This document shows positions 17,820-26,785 of a DNA stretch of 64,000 nucleotides, piece by piece. The notes beneath the pieces were generated by a model. It saw nothing but the letters and a program-made list of their open reading frames with translations. It was not told the DNA's origin and searched no databases. Every line of letters begins with the position of its first letter. Position 1 is the stretch's first letter. Origin of the DNA: Mesorhizobium sp. B2-8-5 (GTDB lineage: Bacteria > Pseudomonadota > Alphaproteobacteria > Rhizobiales > Rhizobiaceae); the NCBI RefSeq assembly GCF_006440675.2, contig NZ_CP083951.1, positions 2,637,501-2,701,500 on the forward strand, written 5' to 3'. The translations under genes and the position numbers were made by a program.

Positions 17820-18377
17820 ATGATCGAAATCGTCAAACCCGCGCTCGAACATTTGCCTTCCTACAGGGCGGCACTGGAGCGTGGGTGGTCACCCGACAAT
17901 GTGCGGCTGCTCGAAGCGACGCGCGAGCAGCTCGAGGCGATCGAGAAAGATCCCGTCGAATTTCTCGCCGGCCTCGACGACCCCGAAGCGAAGGGGCTGC
18001 CCATCACCTTGCCCGACGGCACCAAGGTCGCGCGCCTGCCGGGCTTCCGGCGCTGGATCTGGGATGGCGAGGCCGCCGGCTCGATCGGTTTCCGCTGGCA
18101 GAAGGGCACGTCGGCGCTGCCCTCGCATGTGCTTGGCCATATCGGCTATGCGGTTGTGCCGTGGAAGCGGAGCCGAGGCTATGCCACCGAAGCGCTGCGG
18201 CTGATGCTGGACGAGGCGAGGGCGGTCGGGCTCGACCATGTCGAGATCACCGCGAAGCCGGGCAATCCGGCTTCGCACAAGGTCATCACAGCCAATGGCG
18301 GCAAACTCGTCGGCCGCTTCTTCGAGGACGCCGCCTATGGCGGCGCGGAGAGCCTCAAGTTCCGCATCGACCTTTGA
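17820..18377 (+). CDS. GNAT-family N-acetyltransferase
   Basis: 185 residues from MIEIVKPALEHLPSYRAALE. GNAT features: the beta-hairpin SIGFRWQKGTSALPSHVLGH, strand GYAVVPWKRSRGYATEALRL (acetyl-CoA pyrophosphate loop, R-x-x-G-Y-A), then NPASHKVITANGGKLVGRFF (the N-x-x-S contact). Similar to the YesJ/RimJ-like side-chain acetylators; substrate unknown. The stop is 3 bases from that of the convergent DUF983 gene. Confidence 0.88.
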   Translation: MIEIVKPALEHLPSYRAALERGWSPDNVRLLEATREQLEAIEKDPVEFLAGLDDPEAKGLPITLPDGTKVARLPGFRRWIWDGEAAGSIGFRWQKGTSALPSHVLGHIGYAVVPWKRSRGYATEALRLMLDEARAVGLDHVEITAKPGNPASHKVITANGGKLVGRFFEDAAYGGAESLKFRIDL

Positions 18378-18380
18378 AGG

Positions 18381-18767
18381 TTACTCGCCGGGCCTGGCCA
18401 GTCTTCCTTCTTCCGCCTTGTGGTAGAACTGGCTTGCGACGAGCCAGCCTTTGAGCGGCCTGAGCGGCGGGATGCAGGTCGCAAGAACGATCGGGATCGA
18501 AACGAAAGCGTGGAACCACATGGAGGGCTCGAAAGTCACCTGCGCCCAGACGGCGAACAGCACCGAAGGCACACAGGCAAAGCAGATGACGAAGAACGCC
18601 GGGCCGTCGGCTGGATCGGCAAAGGAATAGTCGAGCCCGCAGACATCGCATTTCGGAGCCAGTTTCAAGAATCCCTCGAACAGGTGGCCCTCGCCGCAAC
18701 GCGGGCAACGGCCACGGATTCCTACCTGCCAAGGTACCAAACGTGGATAATGCGCAAGGTCTTCCAT
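18381..18767 (-). CDS. DUF983 membrane protein
   Basis: 128 residues from MEDLAHYPRLVPWQVGIRGR; GGAG 5 bases upstream supports this start. Two CxxC pairs, CPRCGEGHLF and CDVCGLDYSF, form a probable zinc-ribbon at the N-terminus. Two membrane helices follow (FFVICFACVPSVLFAVWAQV and AFVSIPIVLATCIPPL). DUF983 proteins are common in alphaproteobacteria near cytochrome oxidase genes but their role is undefined. Here it is divergent from a MocR-type regulator, which is unusual and may indicate control by that regulator. Confidence 0.88.
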   Translation of the reverse strand: MEDLAHYPRLVPWQVGIRGRCPRCGEGHLFEGFLKLAPKCDVCGLDYSFADPADGPAFFVICFACVPSVLFAVWAQVTFEPSMWFHAFVSIPIVLATCIPPLRPLKGWLVASQFYHKAEEGRLARPGE

Positions 18768-18838
18768 GATCGCTCCAATGGACCTCGCGTGAGGGCCGGT
18801 GCAGGCCTGGAGGTCTCGGATACATACATATATCATAC

Positions 18839-18852
18839 TTGTATGCATACAA
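18839..18852. promoter_or_regulatory. palindromic operator between DUF983 gene and MocR gene
   Basis: TTGTATGCATACAA is a perfect 14-base palindrome 13 bases before the MocR start. Partial copies surround it (TACATACATA at ~18821, TGTATGG at ~18864). A likely binding site for the GntR-type domain of the neighbouring MocR protein. Confidence 0.6.
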
Positions 18853-18865
18853 TGCGACAAAATGT

Positions 18866-20257
18866 ATGGATTGGCTATACGTGACGGACGAAAGTGATAT
18901 CGGCTGGCTCCCGGTTCTGGAGGCAGGGCCGCGACCGGTCTATCTGAAGATCGTCGACGCCCTTGCGGATGCCCGCTCGAACGGCCGGTTGCAGCCTGGC
19001 GACAGGTTGCCGCCCCAGCGGGAACTCGCAAGGCTGCTGGGGGTCGATCTCACGACGGTCACGCGGGCGTTTTCCGAAGCCAGGCGCAGGAACCTTATCG
19101 ACGCGAACGCGGGCCGGGGCACCTTCGTCACGCCGGGCGAGCCGGAAGAGCCTGTCCTCGATCTCAGCATGAACATTCCGCCGGCACCGGCCGGCCTCAA
19201 CCTGCCGGCCTTGATCAGGACGGGCATCGAGGGATTGCTCAAGCGCTCCAGCGCCGAAGCGCTGCTTTCCTACCATCCCGGTCCGGGCTCGCCCGTGGAG
19301 CGCGCCGTCGGCTCGTCATGGCTTGCCGAAACGGGGGACAGGTTGCCGGCCGACAGGGTCGTTGTCGGCTCGGGCGCGCAGGCGCTGCTCACGGCCGTCG
19401 TCCTGTCTCAGACCCGCGAGGACGACACGATCCTTTCCGATGCGCTGACCTATCCCGGGCTGATCGCGCTAGCCGAGGCCGCGCGCCGCAAGCTCGCCGC
19501 TGTCGCAAACGATGGCGAGGGCATGCGGCCGGACGATCTCGAAGAGGCGGCGCGACGGCATGGCGCCCGCATTCTCTACGTCAATCCGACGCTTCAAAAT
19601 CCGACCGCATCCGTCATGCCCGAAGGCCGGCGGCGCGAACTCGCCCGCATGGCCGAAAAACTCGAGCTGACCATCATCGAGGACGATCCCTACAGAAGGT
19701 TGCTCGCCGCACCGCCGCCGGCCTTTCTGAATCTGGCGCCGGAGCGGACCTTCCATGTCGCGACATTGGCGAAATGCATCTCACCTTTCCTGCGCACGGC
19801 CTTCCTGGCGGTGCCCGATCAGCAAGCCGCCGAGCGGATCGCCACAGCGATACGCGGCACGACGATGATGGCGCCGCCGCTGATGACGGGCCTCGCCTGC
19901 GAGTGGCTGCGCAGCGGTCTTGCCGGGGAAATCATCACCGCCGTGCGCACCGAAGCGCAGGCCAGGCAAGAGATCGCGCACGACATCCTGCCCGGGGGTT
20001 TTGTGGCATCGGAGTCCGGCTTGCATCTATGGTATCCGCTGGAGAGCCAACTGCGCTCGGAAGAGCTCGCCGGCACCGCTCGCCGCCGAGGGCTAGCCAT
20101 CAGCCCCGCGGAAGAGTTCGCCGTCGGGCAGGAGTTTCCCAACGGCTTTCGCCTGGCGCTGGGCGCCACCCCCAATCGGGAACGGTTGACGGAAGGCCTT
20201 CAAGGCCTGGCTTCCATTCTTTCGGGAACTGCGGGCCTTTCGCGGCCAAAAGTCTAA
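18866..20257 (+). CDS. MocR-type regulator (GntR helix-turn-helix fused to PLP aminotransferase domain)
   Basis: 463 residues from ATG 18866. An upstream in-frame TTG at 18839 lies inside the palindrome and is rejected. Residues ~20-90 form a GntR winged helix (LQPGDRLPPQRELARLLGVD then TTVTRAFSEARRRNLIDANA, and GRGTFV). The rest is a fold-type I aminotransferase: VNPTLQNPTASVM and DDPYRRLL are PLP-contacting segments, and FHVATLAKCISPFLRTAFL includes the probable Schiff-base Lys. MocR proteins sense a PLP or amino-acid-linked ligand. Target is probably itself and the divergent DUF983 gene. Confidence 0.9.
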   Translation: MDWLYVTDESDIGWLPVLEAGPRPVYLKIVDALADARSNGRLQPGDRLPPQRELARLLGVDLTTVTRAFSEARRRNLIDANAGRGTFVTPGEPEEPVLDLSMNIPPAPAGLNLPALIRTGIEGLLKRSSAEALLSYHPGPGSPVERAVGSSWLAETGDRLPADRVVVGSGAQALLTAVVLSQTREDDTILSDALTYPGLIALAEAARRKLAAVANDGEGMRPDDLEEAARRHGARILYVNPTLQNPTASVMPEGRRRELARMAEKLELTIIEDDPYRRLLAAPPPAFLNLAPERTFHVATLAKCISPFLRTAFLAVPDQQAAERIATAIRGTTMMAPPLMTGLACEWLRSGLAGEIITAVRTEAQARQEIAHDILPGGFVASESGLHLWYPLESQLRSEELAGTARRRGLAISPAEEFAVGQEFPNGFRLALGATPNRERLTEGLQGLASILSGTAGLSRPKV

Positions 20258-20273
20258 GGCAAGCGAAAGCCTG

Positions 20274-21455
20274 CTATTCGGCCGCCGCCGGCAGCGGCGG
20301 GGTCGCGCGGCTGCGCCACTCCCAGGTCTGCGAGGCGACAGCCACCACCACCGCCACCAACATGGCCAGGGCCCCTGCCAGCGGCAGGCTGCGATAGCCG
20401 TAGCCGGCATTGAGCATCGCCGCGCCCAGCGAGGCGGCCAGCGCGATGCCGACATTGAAGCCGGACGGAATCAGCGAAGAGGCGAGGTTGGAGGCATCGG
20501 CCGTCCAGGCGAGGATGCGTGTCTGGATCGGCGCGCCGATGGCGAAGTTGAGACCGCCCCAGATCACGATGGCGACGACCATCGGCACCGGATAGGGGCT
20601 GACAAGATGGATGATGCCCAGCGCCACCGCCTGCAGGGCAAGCATGACGATGAGCGACGGCATCAGCTTCCAGTCGGCGAGCTTGCCGCCGACCAGAACG
20701 CCGATCGTGGCGCCGACGCCGTTGAGCAAAAGCACAAAGGGGATCAGGCTCTCGTCGAGGCCAGTCACTTCAAGCAGCATAGGCGTGATGTAGGTGAACA
20801 GCGCAAACTGGCCGATCATCAGCATCAGCATCAGGATCAGCGACGTCCAGACCTGTTGGCGGGCGAGCACACGGACTTCGCGCGCCAGCCCGGCTGGCCG
20901 ATTGGCGGCGCCCGCCGTTCGCGGCAGCAGCGCCAGCATGGCGAGGATCGCGATGATGCCCAGCGCGCCCATCACCCAGAAGGTCGCGCGCCAACCCCAC
21001 AGGCTGCCGATCGCCGTTCCCGCCGGCACGCCGATGACATTGGAGACCGTCAGCCCCGAGAGAATGACCGCGACCGCCCGGCCGCGCTGGTCCTCGCGCA
21101 CCAGGCTGACCGCGACCACCATGGCGACGCCGAAATAGCAGCCATGCGCCACGGCGGTGGCGATACGCAGCAGAAGCATCGAGGTGAAGTCGGGCGCCAG
21201 CGCGCAGGCCGCCTGACCAAGGGTGAAGGCGATCGTCAGCCCGATCAGCAGCGTCTTGCGCGAGATCTTGCCAGTGGCCAATGCCAGCAGCGGGCCGCCG
21301 ATGGCAATGCCGCAGGCATAGCCGGAGACGAGATAGCCTGCGGTCGGCACCGAAACGCCGAGGCCCTGCGCCACCTCGGGCAGCACGCCGGCGATGACGA
21401 ATTCGGTGGTGCCGAAGGCGAAGGCGGCAAGGAAAAGGGCAATCAGCGGCAGCAT
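20274..21455 (-). CDS. MFS transporter, DHA1 (Cmr/AraJ-like) efflux protein
   Basis: 393 residues, about twelve membrane helices. FLAAFAFGTTEFVIAGVLPE in helix 1 is the chloramphenicol/arabinose-efflux type DHA1 signature, with ATGKISRKTLLIGLTIAFTL as motif A and RIATAVAHGCYFGVAMVVAV in helix 4. Proton-driven export of an unidentified small molecule. Its 3' end faces that of the MocR gene 16 bases away. Related in type to the pump at 1987 but not a recent duplicate. Confidence 0.88.
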   Translation of the reverse strand: MLPLIALFLAAFAFGTTEFVIAGVLPEVAQGLGVSVPTAGYLVSGYACGIAIGGPLLALATGKISRKTLLIGLTIAFTLGQAACALAPDFTSMLLLRIATAVAHGCYFGVAMVVAVSLVREDQRGRAVAVILSGLTVSNVIGVPAGTAIGSLWGWRATFWVMGALGIIAILAMLALLPRTAGAANRPAGLAREVRVLARQQVWTSLILMLMLMIGQFALFTYITPMLLEVTGLDESLIPFVLLLNGVGATIGVLVGGKLADWKLMPSLIVMLALQAVALGIIHLVSPYPVPMVVAIVIWGGLNFAIGAPIQTRILAWTADASNLASSLIPSGFNVGIALAASLGAAMLNAGYGYRSLPLAGALAMLVAVVVAVASQTWEWRSRATPPLPAAAE

Positions 21456-21581
21456 GGTTCAAAACACAGGCGAGGAATGCACGCCTCAAACCACGCTCGG
21501 GCGGGCGCGGCAATGCAGAAATTGACGATGGCGCTTTAGCTTTTCTTGACCGGATCGATCAGAACCGGCCTGTCGCCGCGA

Positions 21582-21791
21582 CTACGCCGCCGTTTTGCGT
21601 CCATACGGGATCTTCAGCCAGGCCCGTTCATGCAGGTAGTAGAGCAGCGACTTGGTGACGACTTCGGTGAGCCCGATGGTGGCCGCGAGCTTGATGCTGC
21701 CGGTCACCACAAGCGATATGATCATCGTGTCGATCGTGCCGGTGACGCGCCAGGAAAGCGCCTTGGCGAAGCTGCGCGAATGCGTGTCCAT
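21582..21791 (-). CDS. DUF2061 small membrane protein
   Basis: 69 residues, the full length of this family: MDTHSRSFAKALSWRVTGTI then DTMIISLVVTGSIKLAATIG, and LYYLHERAWLKIPYG at the end. One or two membrane helices. Family function is unknown; in some bacteria it is fused or adjacent to sulfate-assimilation enzymes, which is not the case here. AGAGGA upstream fits as a ribosome site. It lies just downstream of the Na/Pi cotransporter gene on the same strand (95-base gap). Confidence 0.88.
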   Translation of the reverse strand: MDTHSRSFAKALSWRVTGTIDTMIISLVVTGSIKLAATIGLTEVVTKSLLYYLHERAWLKIPYGRKTAA

Positions 21792-21886
21792 CGACGGATC
21801 GTCCTCTTAACAGGTCCCTCAGGCGATCCTTAGCCGACGGAAGCGAGGATGAGCAAAGATTAATTTTTCGGCTGCCTTCGATAACC

Positions 21887-23551
21887 TCAGCTGGCTTTCA
21901 GCCGCGAGCCGCCAAGCAGGCCGCGCTCCTCCAGCACCGGATAGGCAATGGAGGCAAGCAGCGAGTTGATCTGCTTCAGGTCGCGGATCGTGTCGAGGTG
22001 GATCGAGCTCGTCTCGACGCTCTTGGCGGTGCCTTCGCGCAGACGCACGAAATGGCTGGCGCTGGTTTCTTTCTCGCGTTCGCGCAGCAGGTCCTTTTCC
22101 AGCACCAATTGCCTGGCGGTTTCCGGATCGCGCGAGACCAGAACGTTGAAGGCAAGCCGCGCATTGGCAAGCACGGAGGAATGGAAAGCGCAAAGTTCCT
22201 GCCAGCCTTCCGGGGTGAACTCCAGGCCGCGCTCCAGCTTCTTCCTGACATGCACCAGCATGTTGCGCACGATGATGTCGCCGACCTGCTCGAGCTTGAC
22301 GCAAGCGCCGATCAGCTCCTGGCACCGCAATGCCTCGTCCTCGGTCAGCGGATTCCTGGTGATCTTGGCGAGATAGAGCTTGATCGCGGCATGCTTCCTG
22401 TCGACGCGGTCGTCGAGCGCGGCAAGCGCCTTGATCTTGGCGGGGTCGGCATCCTCGTAAAGCTCGATGATGCGCTTCAGCATGATTTCGACGATTTCGC
22501 AGACCCGCACCACCTCACGCGTCGCGTTGGCCAGCGCCTGGCTCGGCGTATCGAGGGCGCTCTCGTTCAGCGCCGACAGCTCGACGACCTCGAGCGCGGC
22601 GGCCGGTTGAGGCTTGCTGCCCAGCGCCACGATCCTTTCGGAAGCGCGGTAGACGAGGCCGGCCAGCGGCAGTCCGGCCAGCAGGATCAGCACGTTGAAC
22701 AGGATATGGGCGTTGACGATCTGATCCGGCGCGGTCTTGCCGAGGAAGGCGACATCCGGTTTGAAGGTCATGATCAGCACCAGCATGATCAGCGAGCCGA
22801 GGCCGCGCATCAAGAGATTGCCGATCGGCACGATGCGCACCTCCGGTGGCGCCGACCGCGTCAGCATCGGCGCGATCAGCGACGAGCCAAGGTTGACGCC
22901 AAGCACCAGCACCACGCCGAGCTCCGGCGTGATCAGCCCGCGGCCCGCCAGCGTCGCCATCAGCAGCACTGCGGCAATGCTGGACTGGAACAGCCAGGTG
23001 ACCAGCGCGGCCAAGAGATAGGTAGTGATGGAGTCGCCCGAGAAATAATTGATGATCAGCGGCATCAACTGGCTGTTGCGCAGCGGCTCCGACGCCTGAC
23101 CGATCATCTCCAGCGACAGGATCAGCAGGCCGACGCCGATCAGGATACGGCCCAGCTGCCGCCAATCGCGCCGCTCGGTGGCCATGAACATGACCGTGCC
23201 CGCGATCAGGCAGAGCGGCACCAAGAGCGTCAGGTCGAAGGTGAGCAGCTTGGCCACCAGCGCCGAACCGATCTCGGCGCCGCGCACTGCCAATTGCCCG
23301 GCGGCGCCCGAAACGATGCCGGCTCCGGCGAAGGAGCCGACCAGCAGCGTCACCGCGGTCGAGCTCTGCAGCGCGACCGCCAGCCCACAGCCGGCCAGCA
23401 CCGCCATGACCGGATTGCGCATGGTGGCGCGCAGCCTGTGGCGCAGCACGTCGCCATAGGCGCGCTCGACGCCTGTCTTGACCATGCGGGTGGCGAACAG
23501 CATCAGCGCCACCGCGCCGGCAAGGTGCAGGAGGACGACGGAGCCGCTCAA
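21887..23551 (-). CDS. Na/Pi cotransporter family protein with PhoU-like C-terminus
   Basis: 554 residues; the start codon is TTG at 23551 with GAGG 7 bases before it, immediately ahead of the first helix. Two Na_Pi_cotrans repeats are evident: GCGLAVALQSSTAVTLLVGS and LVTWLFQSSIAAVLLMATLA, each with the QSS motif of SLC34-type transporters. From ~residue 350 the protein becomes helical and charged (PhoU-like: two long antiparallel helices, HAAIKLYLAKI and CVKLEQVGDIIVRNMLVHVR). It imports phosphate with sodium, or exports phosphate-like anions, in the inner membrane. Confidence 0.92.
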   Translation of the reverse strand: MSGSVVLLHLAGAVALMLFATRMVKTGVERAYGDVLRHRLRATMRNPVMAVLAGCGLAVALQSSTAVTLLVGSFAGAGIVSGAAGQLAVRGAEIGSALVAKLLTFDLTLLVPLCLIAGTVMFMATERRDWRQLGRILIGVGLLILSLEMIGQASEPLRNSQLMPLIINYFSGDSITTYLLAALVTWLFQSSIAAVLLMATLAGRGLITPELGVVLVLGVNLGSSLIAPMLTRSAPPEVRIVPIGNLLMRGLGSLIMLVLIMTFKPDVAFLGKTAPDQIVNAHILFNVLILLAGLPLAGLVYRASERIVALGSKPQPAAALEVVELSALNESALDTPSQALANATREVVRVCEIVEIMLKRIIELYEDADPAKIKALAALDDRVDRKHAAIKLYLAKITRNPLTEDEALRCQELIGACVKLEQVGDIIVRNMLVHVRKKLERGLEFTPEGWQELCAFHSSVLANARLAFNVLVSRDPETARQLVLEKDLLREREKETSASHFVRLREGTAKSVETSSIHLDTIRDLKQINSLLASIAYPVLEERGLLGGSRLKAS

Positions 23552-23914
23552 GGCCGACCTCGCAAGGTGGCTCTGGCAATGCGTGGAGGAGGACGAATCT
23601 CAATCATTTCAATGCGTGGAAATATACCAATTAAGATTAGCCGGATAATAGATTTTTCTGATGCGATGATAGTCCCGGCTCGACGGCGCATGTCGGAAAT
23701 GAATGGCGGAAGCATTGGTTGCATGCGCCTGGCGGCTGCGCCTTCGCTCGGAATGAAGCGATGCCGGGACGGCACGACCGGCGCGATCCGAAGCCTTGTT
23801 GAAGCAAGCTCTGCAAGCATCGGAAACCATTACAGAATTGTAATTTTCATGTTCAGTTTCAGTTCATCCATTGGCGGCTATTCCTCTGCCTATCGACAAC
23901 AAGGAGTACCGACC
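23552..23914. other. intergenic region upstream of the Na/Pi and RcnB-like genes
   Basis: 363 bases between divergent genes. It is AT-richer than its surroundings near 23615-23660 and 23830-23870. A direct-repeat motif TTCAGTTTCAGTTCATC (23852-23868) lies about 50 bases before the RcnB-like gene, in a natural position for a response-regulator site. I see no convincing gene or RNA here. Confidence 0.4.
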
Positions 23915-24277
23915 ATGAAGCGTCTCATACTTTCCGCCGTCACCGCCTCGATGCTGGCCGCCTCGGCCTTCTCCGGCCAGGCCGCGCCGCTCGCCCAGCC
24001 GAGCGCGCCGCAGTCGAATTACACGCAGGTCGACTGGCAGAAGCCCGGCAGGCATGTCGACAAGCGCGTCATCGTCAAGAAGAAGGTGGTAAAGCGCAGC
24101 CATTGGCGCAACGGCCAGCGCTATTCCAACTGGAAACGTCACCAGGCGGTCCGCGACTGGAACCGCCATGGCCTGCGCCGCCCCGGCCCCGGCCAGGAGT
24201 GGATCCGCGTCGGCAACGACTACGTGCTGGTCAGCATCCTTTCCGGCATCATCTTTGGCGCGATCGCCGCGCAGTAA
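23915..24277 (+). CDS. RcnB-family periplasmic protein
   Basis: 120 residues from ATG 23915; AAGGAG at 23901-23906 fixes the start. Sec signal peptide of ~23 residues ending at FSGQAAP. The mature part is basic and rich in Trp/Arg/His (SHWRNGQRYSNWKRH, VRDWNRHGLRRPGPGQEW). It ends with WIRVGNDYVLVSILSGII, the RcnB family tail that contains the conserved Y-x-L-V and a short hydrophobic end. RcnB of E. coli affects nickel/cobalt export; the many rhizobial homologues are of unknown role. A strong terminator follows. Confidence 0.9.
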   Translation: MKRLILSAVTASMLAASAFSGQAAPLAQPSAPQSNYTQVDWQKPGRHVDKRVIVKKKVVKRSHWRNGQRYSNWKRHQAVRDWNRHGLRRPGPGQEWIRVGNDYVLVSILSGIIFGAIAAQ

Positions 24278-24300
24278 TCCACGGCAATCCCGAAATTCAG

Positions 24301-24327
24301 AAGGCGGCCGCCCGGCCGCCTTCTTTT
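24301..24327 (+). terminator. rho-independent terminator after the RcnB-like gene
   Basis: AAGGCGGCCG (24301-24310) and CGGCCGCCTT (24313-24322) make a near-perfect stem followed by a T-rich run to 24327. Confidence 0.85.
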
Positions 24328-24413
24328 CGTCTGTGAAAAGCGGGTACGATGGGCCGGACGGAGTCGCCGTGCCCGGGCGGCTTGATTATATGGAGGGCAA
24401 ACGAGTTTCCCCG

Positions 24414-26357
24414 ATGCGCTTTCCGCCCGCCTTCCTCGACGAGATACGCGACCGCGTGCCGATTTCGCAGGTCATCGGCACCCGCGTCGCGTGGGACAGG
24501 AAAAAGACCAACGCGTCGCGCGGCGACTACTGGGCCTGTTGTCCGTTCCACGGCGAGAAAAGCCCGTCCTTCCATTGCGAGGACAAGAAGGGTCGCTACC
24601 ACTGCTTCGGCTGCTCGGTTTCGGGCGACCATTTCAAGTTCCTCACCGAGCTCGACGGCATCAGCTTCCCCGAAGCGGTCGAGAAGATCGCCGAGATGGC
24701 CGGCGTGCCGATGCCGGTGCGCAACGAACAAGAGGAACGGCGCGAGAAGGAACGCGCCAGCCTGACCGACGTCATGGAAATGGCGACCGCCTTCTTCCAG
24801 GAGCGGCTGCAAGGACCGGAGGGTGCCAAGGCCCGCGCCTATCTGCGCGACCGCGGGCTAACGCCGGCGACGCAGCAGTCGTTCCGGCTGGGTTATGCGC
24901 CGGACAGCCGCAATGCGCTCAAGGAACATCTTGCCGCCAAGGGCGTGCCGAAGGCCGACATCGAGGCCTGCGGGCTGGTGCGGCATGGCGACGACATCCC
25001 GGTCTCCTATGACTGGTTCCGCGACCGCATCATGTTTCCGATCCCGGATTCGCGCGGCAAGATCATCGCCTTCGGCGGGCGGGCGCTGGCGCCCGATGCT
25101 CCGGCCAAATACATGAATTCGCCGGAGACGGAGCTCTTCCACAAGGGCAATGTGCTTTACAATTTCGCCCGCGCCCGCAAAGCTCTCGCCAAGGGCGGCA
25201 CGGTGATCGCGGTCGAAGGCTATATGGACGTGATCGCGCTGGCGCAGGCCGGTTTCGAGAACGCCGTGGCGCCGCTCGGCACGGCCCTTACCGAAAACCA
25301 GCTCGAGCTGTTGTGGCGCATGTCCGGCGAGCCGGTTCTGTGCTTCGACGGCGACCAGGCAGGGCTGAAGGCGGCATGGCGCGCCGCCGACCTGGCGCTG
25401 CCGGCAGTCCAACCTGGACGCTCGGCGCGCTTTGCGCTGCTGCCGGAAGGCAAGGACCCTGACGATCTGGTCAAGGCGGACGGACCGGACGCATTTCGCG
25501 CGGTGCTTGCCGATGCGCGACCGCTGGTCGACCTGTTGTGGATGCGCGAGACCGCGGGCGGCGTCTTCGACACGCCGGAGCGTCGGGCGGAACTTGGAAA
25601 AAGGCTGCGTGAGCTCGCAAGTCGTATACGCGACGAAAGCACACGCTATCACTACCAACAGGAAATGCGCGAGCGGGAGCTGAGCTTCTTCGGCTCGCAG
25701 CGCGGCCCGCGGCAGGGCCGCCAGGATAGCGGCCGACCAGGCGAGCGCGGCCAAGGCAAAGCCCCGGCACCCGGTGGACAGTTCGCCAAGGGCGGAAGCG
25801 GGCGCATCGCGATCAGCGAAAGCCTCGGCAAGTCGGCGCTGGTCAAGCGGGGCGAGGGGATGTCGGTGCGCGAGGCGACGATCATCGTGGCGCTCGTCAA
25901 CCATCCGGCACTGATCGACGAGAATTTCGCGCATGTCGAATTCCTCGACCTTGCCAATTCGGATTTGCTGAAACTCCATGCCGCCATTCTCGACGCCATG
26001 GCGCATGACGCGGCCGACGAGCGCGGCGCGGTCATCGCCACCATCGAGCGCGCCGGCTGCGGCGGCATCTGGGAGCGGGCGGTGGAACTGATCAAGCGCG
26101 CGCGTCAATGGCCGGCGCTGGAGACCGCGGCGCTCGAGGATGCCCGCGACGCCTTCAACCAGGCGATGCACTTGCAGCGCAGCGCCCGCACATTACATAG
26201 AGAGCTGAAACAGGCGCAGGCGGCGCTCGACGCAGACCCTTCGGACGAAAACTTCCGGCATCTCGTCGAGATTCAAGCGCAATTCAACGATGTGCAGGCA
26301 ACGGAAGCGCTGATCGAAGGGTTTGGCGTTTCATCGGGCAGGGTTGGCCGCGTTTAG
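24414..26357 (+). CDS. dnaG: DNA primase
   Basis: 647 residues from MRFPPAFLDEIRDRVPISQV; an in-frame ATG at 24390 would add 8 residues. The CHC2 zinc finger has C43, H46, C64 and C67 (CPFHGEKSPSF, YHCFGC). The TOPRIM core has VIAVEGYMDVIALAQAG (Glu) and PVLCFDGDQAGLKAAWRAAD (Asp-x-Asp), and the catalytic basic region is NARARKALAK. After ~450 comes a low-complexity Gly/Arg/Gln linker (QRGPRQGRQDSGRPGERGQG) then the helicase-binding helical domain. Makes RNA primers for replication. rpoD follows after a 428-base gap. Confidence 0.97.
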   Translation: MRFPPAFLDEIRDRVPISQVIGTRVAWDRKKTNASRGDYWACCPFHGEKSPSFHCEDKKGRYHCFGCSVSGDHFKFLTELDGISFPEAVEKIAEMAGVPMPVRNEQEERREKERASLTDVMEMATAFFQERLQGPEGAKARAYLRDRGLTPATQQSFRLGYAPDSRNALKEHLAAKGVPKADIEACGLVRHGDDIPVSYDWFRDRIMFPIPDSRGKIIAFGGRALAPDAPAKYMNSPETELFHKGNVLYNFARARKALAKGGTVIAVEGYMDVIALAQAGFENAVAPLGTALTENQLELLWRMSGEPVLCFDGDQAGLKAAWRAADLALPAVQPGRSARFALLPEGKDPDDLVKADGPDAFRAVLADARPLVDLLWMRETAGGVFDTPERRAELGKRLRELASRIRDESTRYHYQQEMRERELSFFGSQRGPRQGRQDSGRPGERGQGKAPAPGGQFAKGGSGRIAISESLGKSALVKRGEGMSVREATIIVALVNHPALIDENFAHVEFLDLANSDLLKLHAAILDAMAHDAADERGAVIATIERAGCGGIWERAVELIKRARQWPALETAALEDARDAFNQAMHLQRSARTLHRELKQAQAALDADPSDENFRHLVEIQAQFNDVQATEALIEGFGVSSGRVGRV

Positions 26358-26785
26358 GGCCGAATACCTCCATTGGAAGTGATGTGGAAATGCGCAGCGC
26401 GTCGAATCGACGCCTCTAAGTCGGGTAATTGATTCGCTTTTTTCACGCGAATCATGCCAGAGGCGCTTGACCTTCTGGCAGATTGGCGGAATCAGGACGA
26501 TTCGAAACGTTAGCCCGTGCCCGGCGTCGGCGGGAAATTCGAGCGATGTGAGGCACTGGTGACAACTGGACAGGCAGAGTGCCCGCTCCAGATATCAGGG
26601 TTAATCTGGACTTAATGCATGTCGCCCAAAAGTGGAAACCGGTTTGGGACTAGCGACATGCACAAAACAAAAGAGATGACGCGGTTGCTGGGCCGATGAA
26701 AAGCGTTCTGGCGCGAGCGCGTCCAGCATAACCGGTACGGCAGTTTATGCGGCCTCGAAATTCGGCCGCTTGGAGACGACAAAGA
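26358..26785. other. dnaG-rpoD intergenic region with nested hairpin
   Basis: 428 bases without a gene. At 26411-26465 there is a two-tier hairpin: outer arms CGCCTCT (26411-26417) with AGAGGCG (26459-26465), inner arms GATTCGC (26431-26437) with GCGAATC (26447-26453) around TTTTTTCAC. It lacks a following T-run, so it is not an ordinary terminator. A dispersed palindromic repeat lies at 26616-26662. The rpoD promoter must be in this region or within dnaG, but I could not pick one out confidently. Confidence 0.6.
26616..26662. repeat. dispersed rhizobial palindromic repeat
   Basis: TGCATGTCGC (26616-26625) and GCGACATGCA (26653-26662) are perfect inverted ends around CCAAAAGTGG and CCGGTTTGGGAC. 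This GCATGTCGC...CCAAAA...GCGACATGC unit is a motif I recognise as frequent between genes in rhizobial genomes; copy number cannot be checked here. It lies 120 bases before rpoD. Confidence 0.75.
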
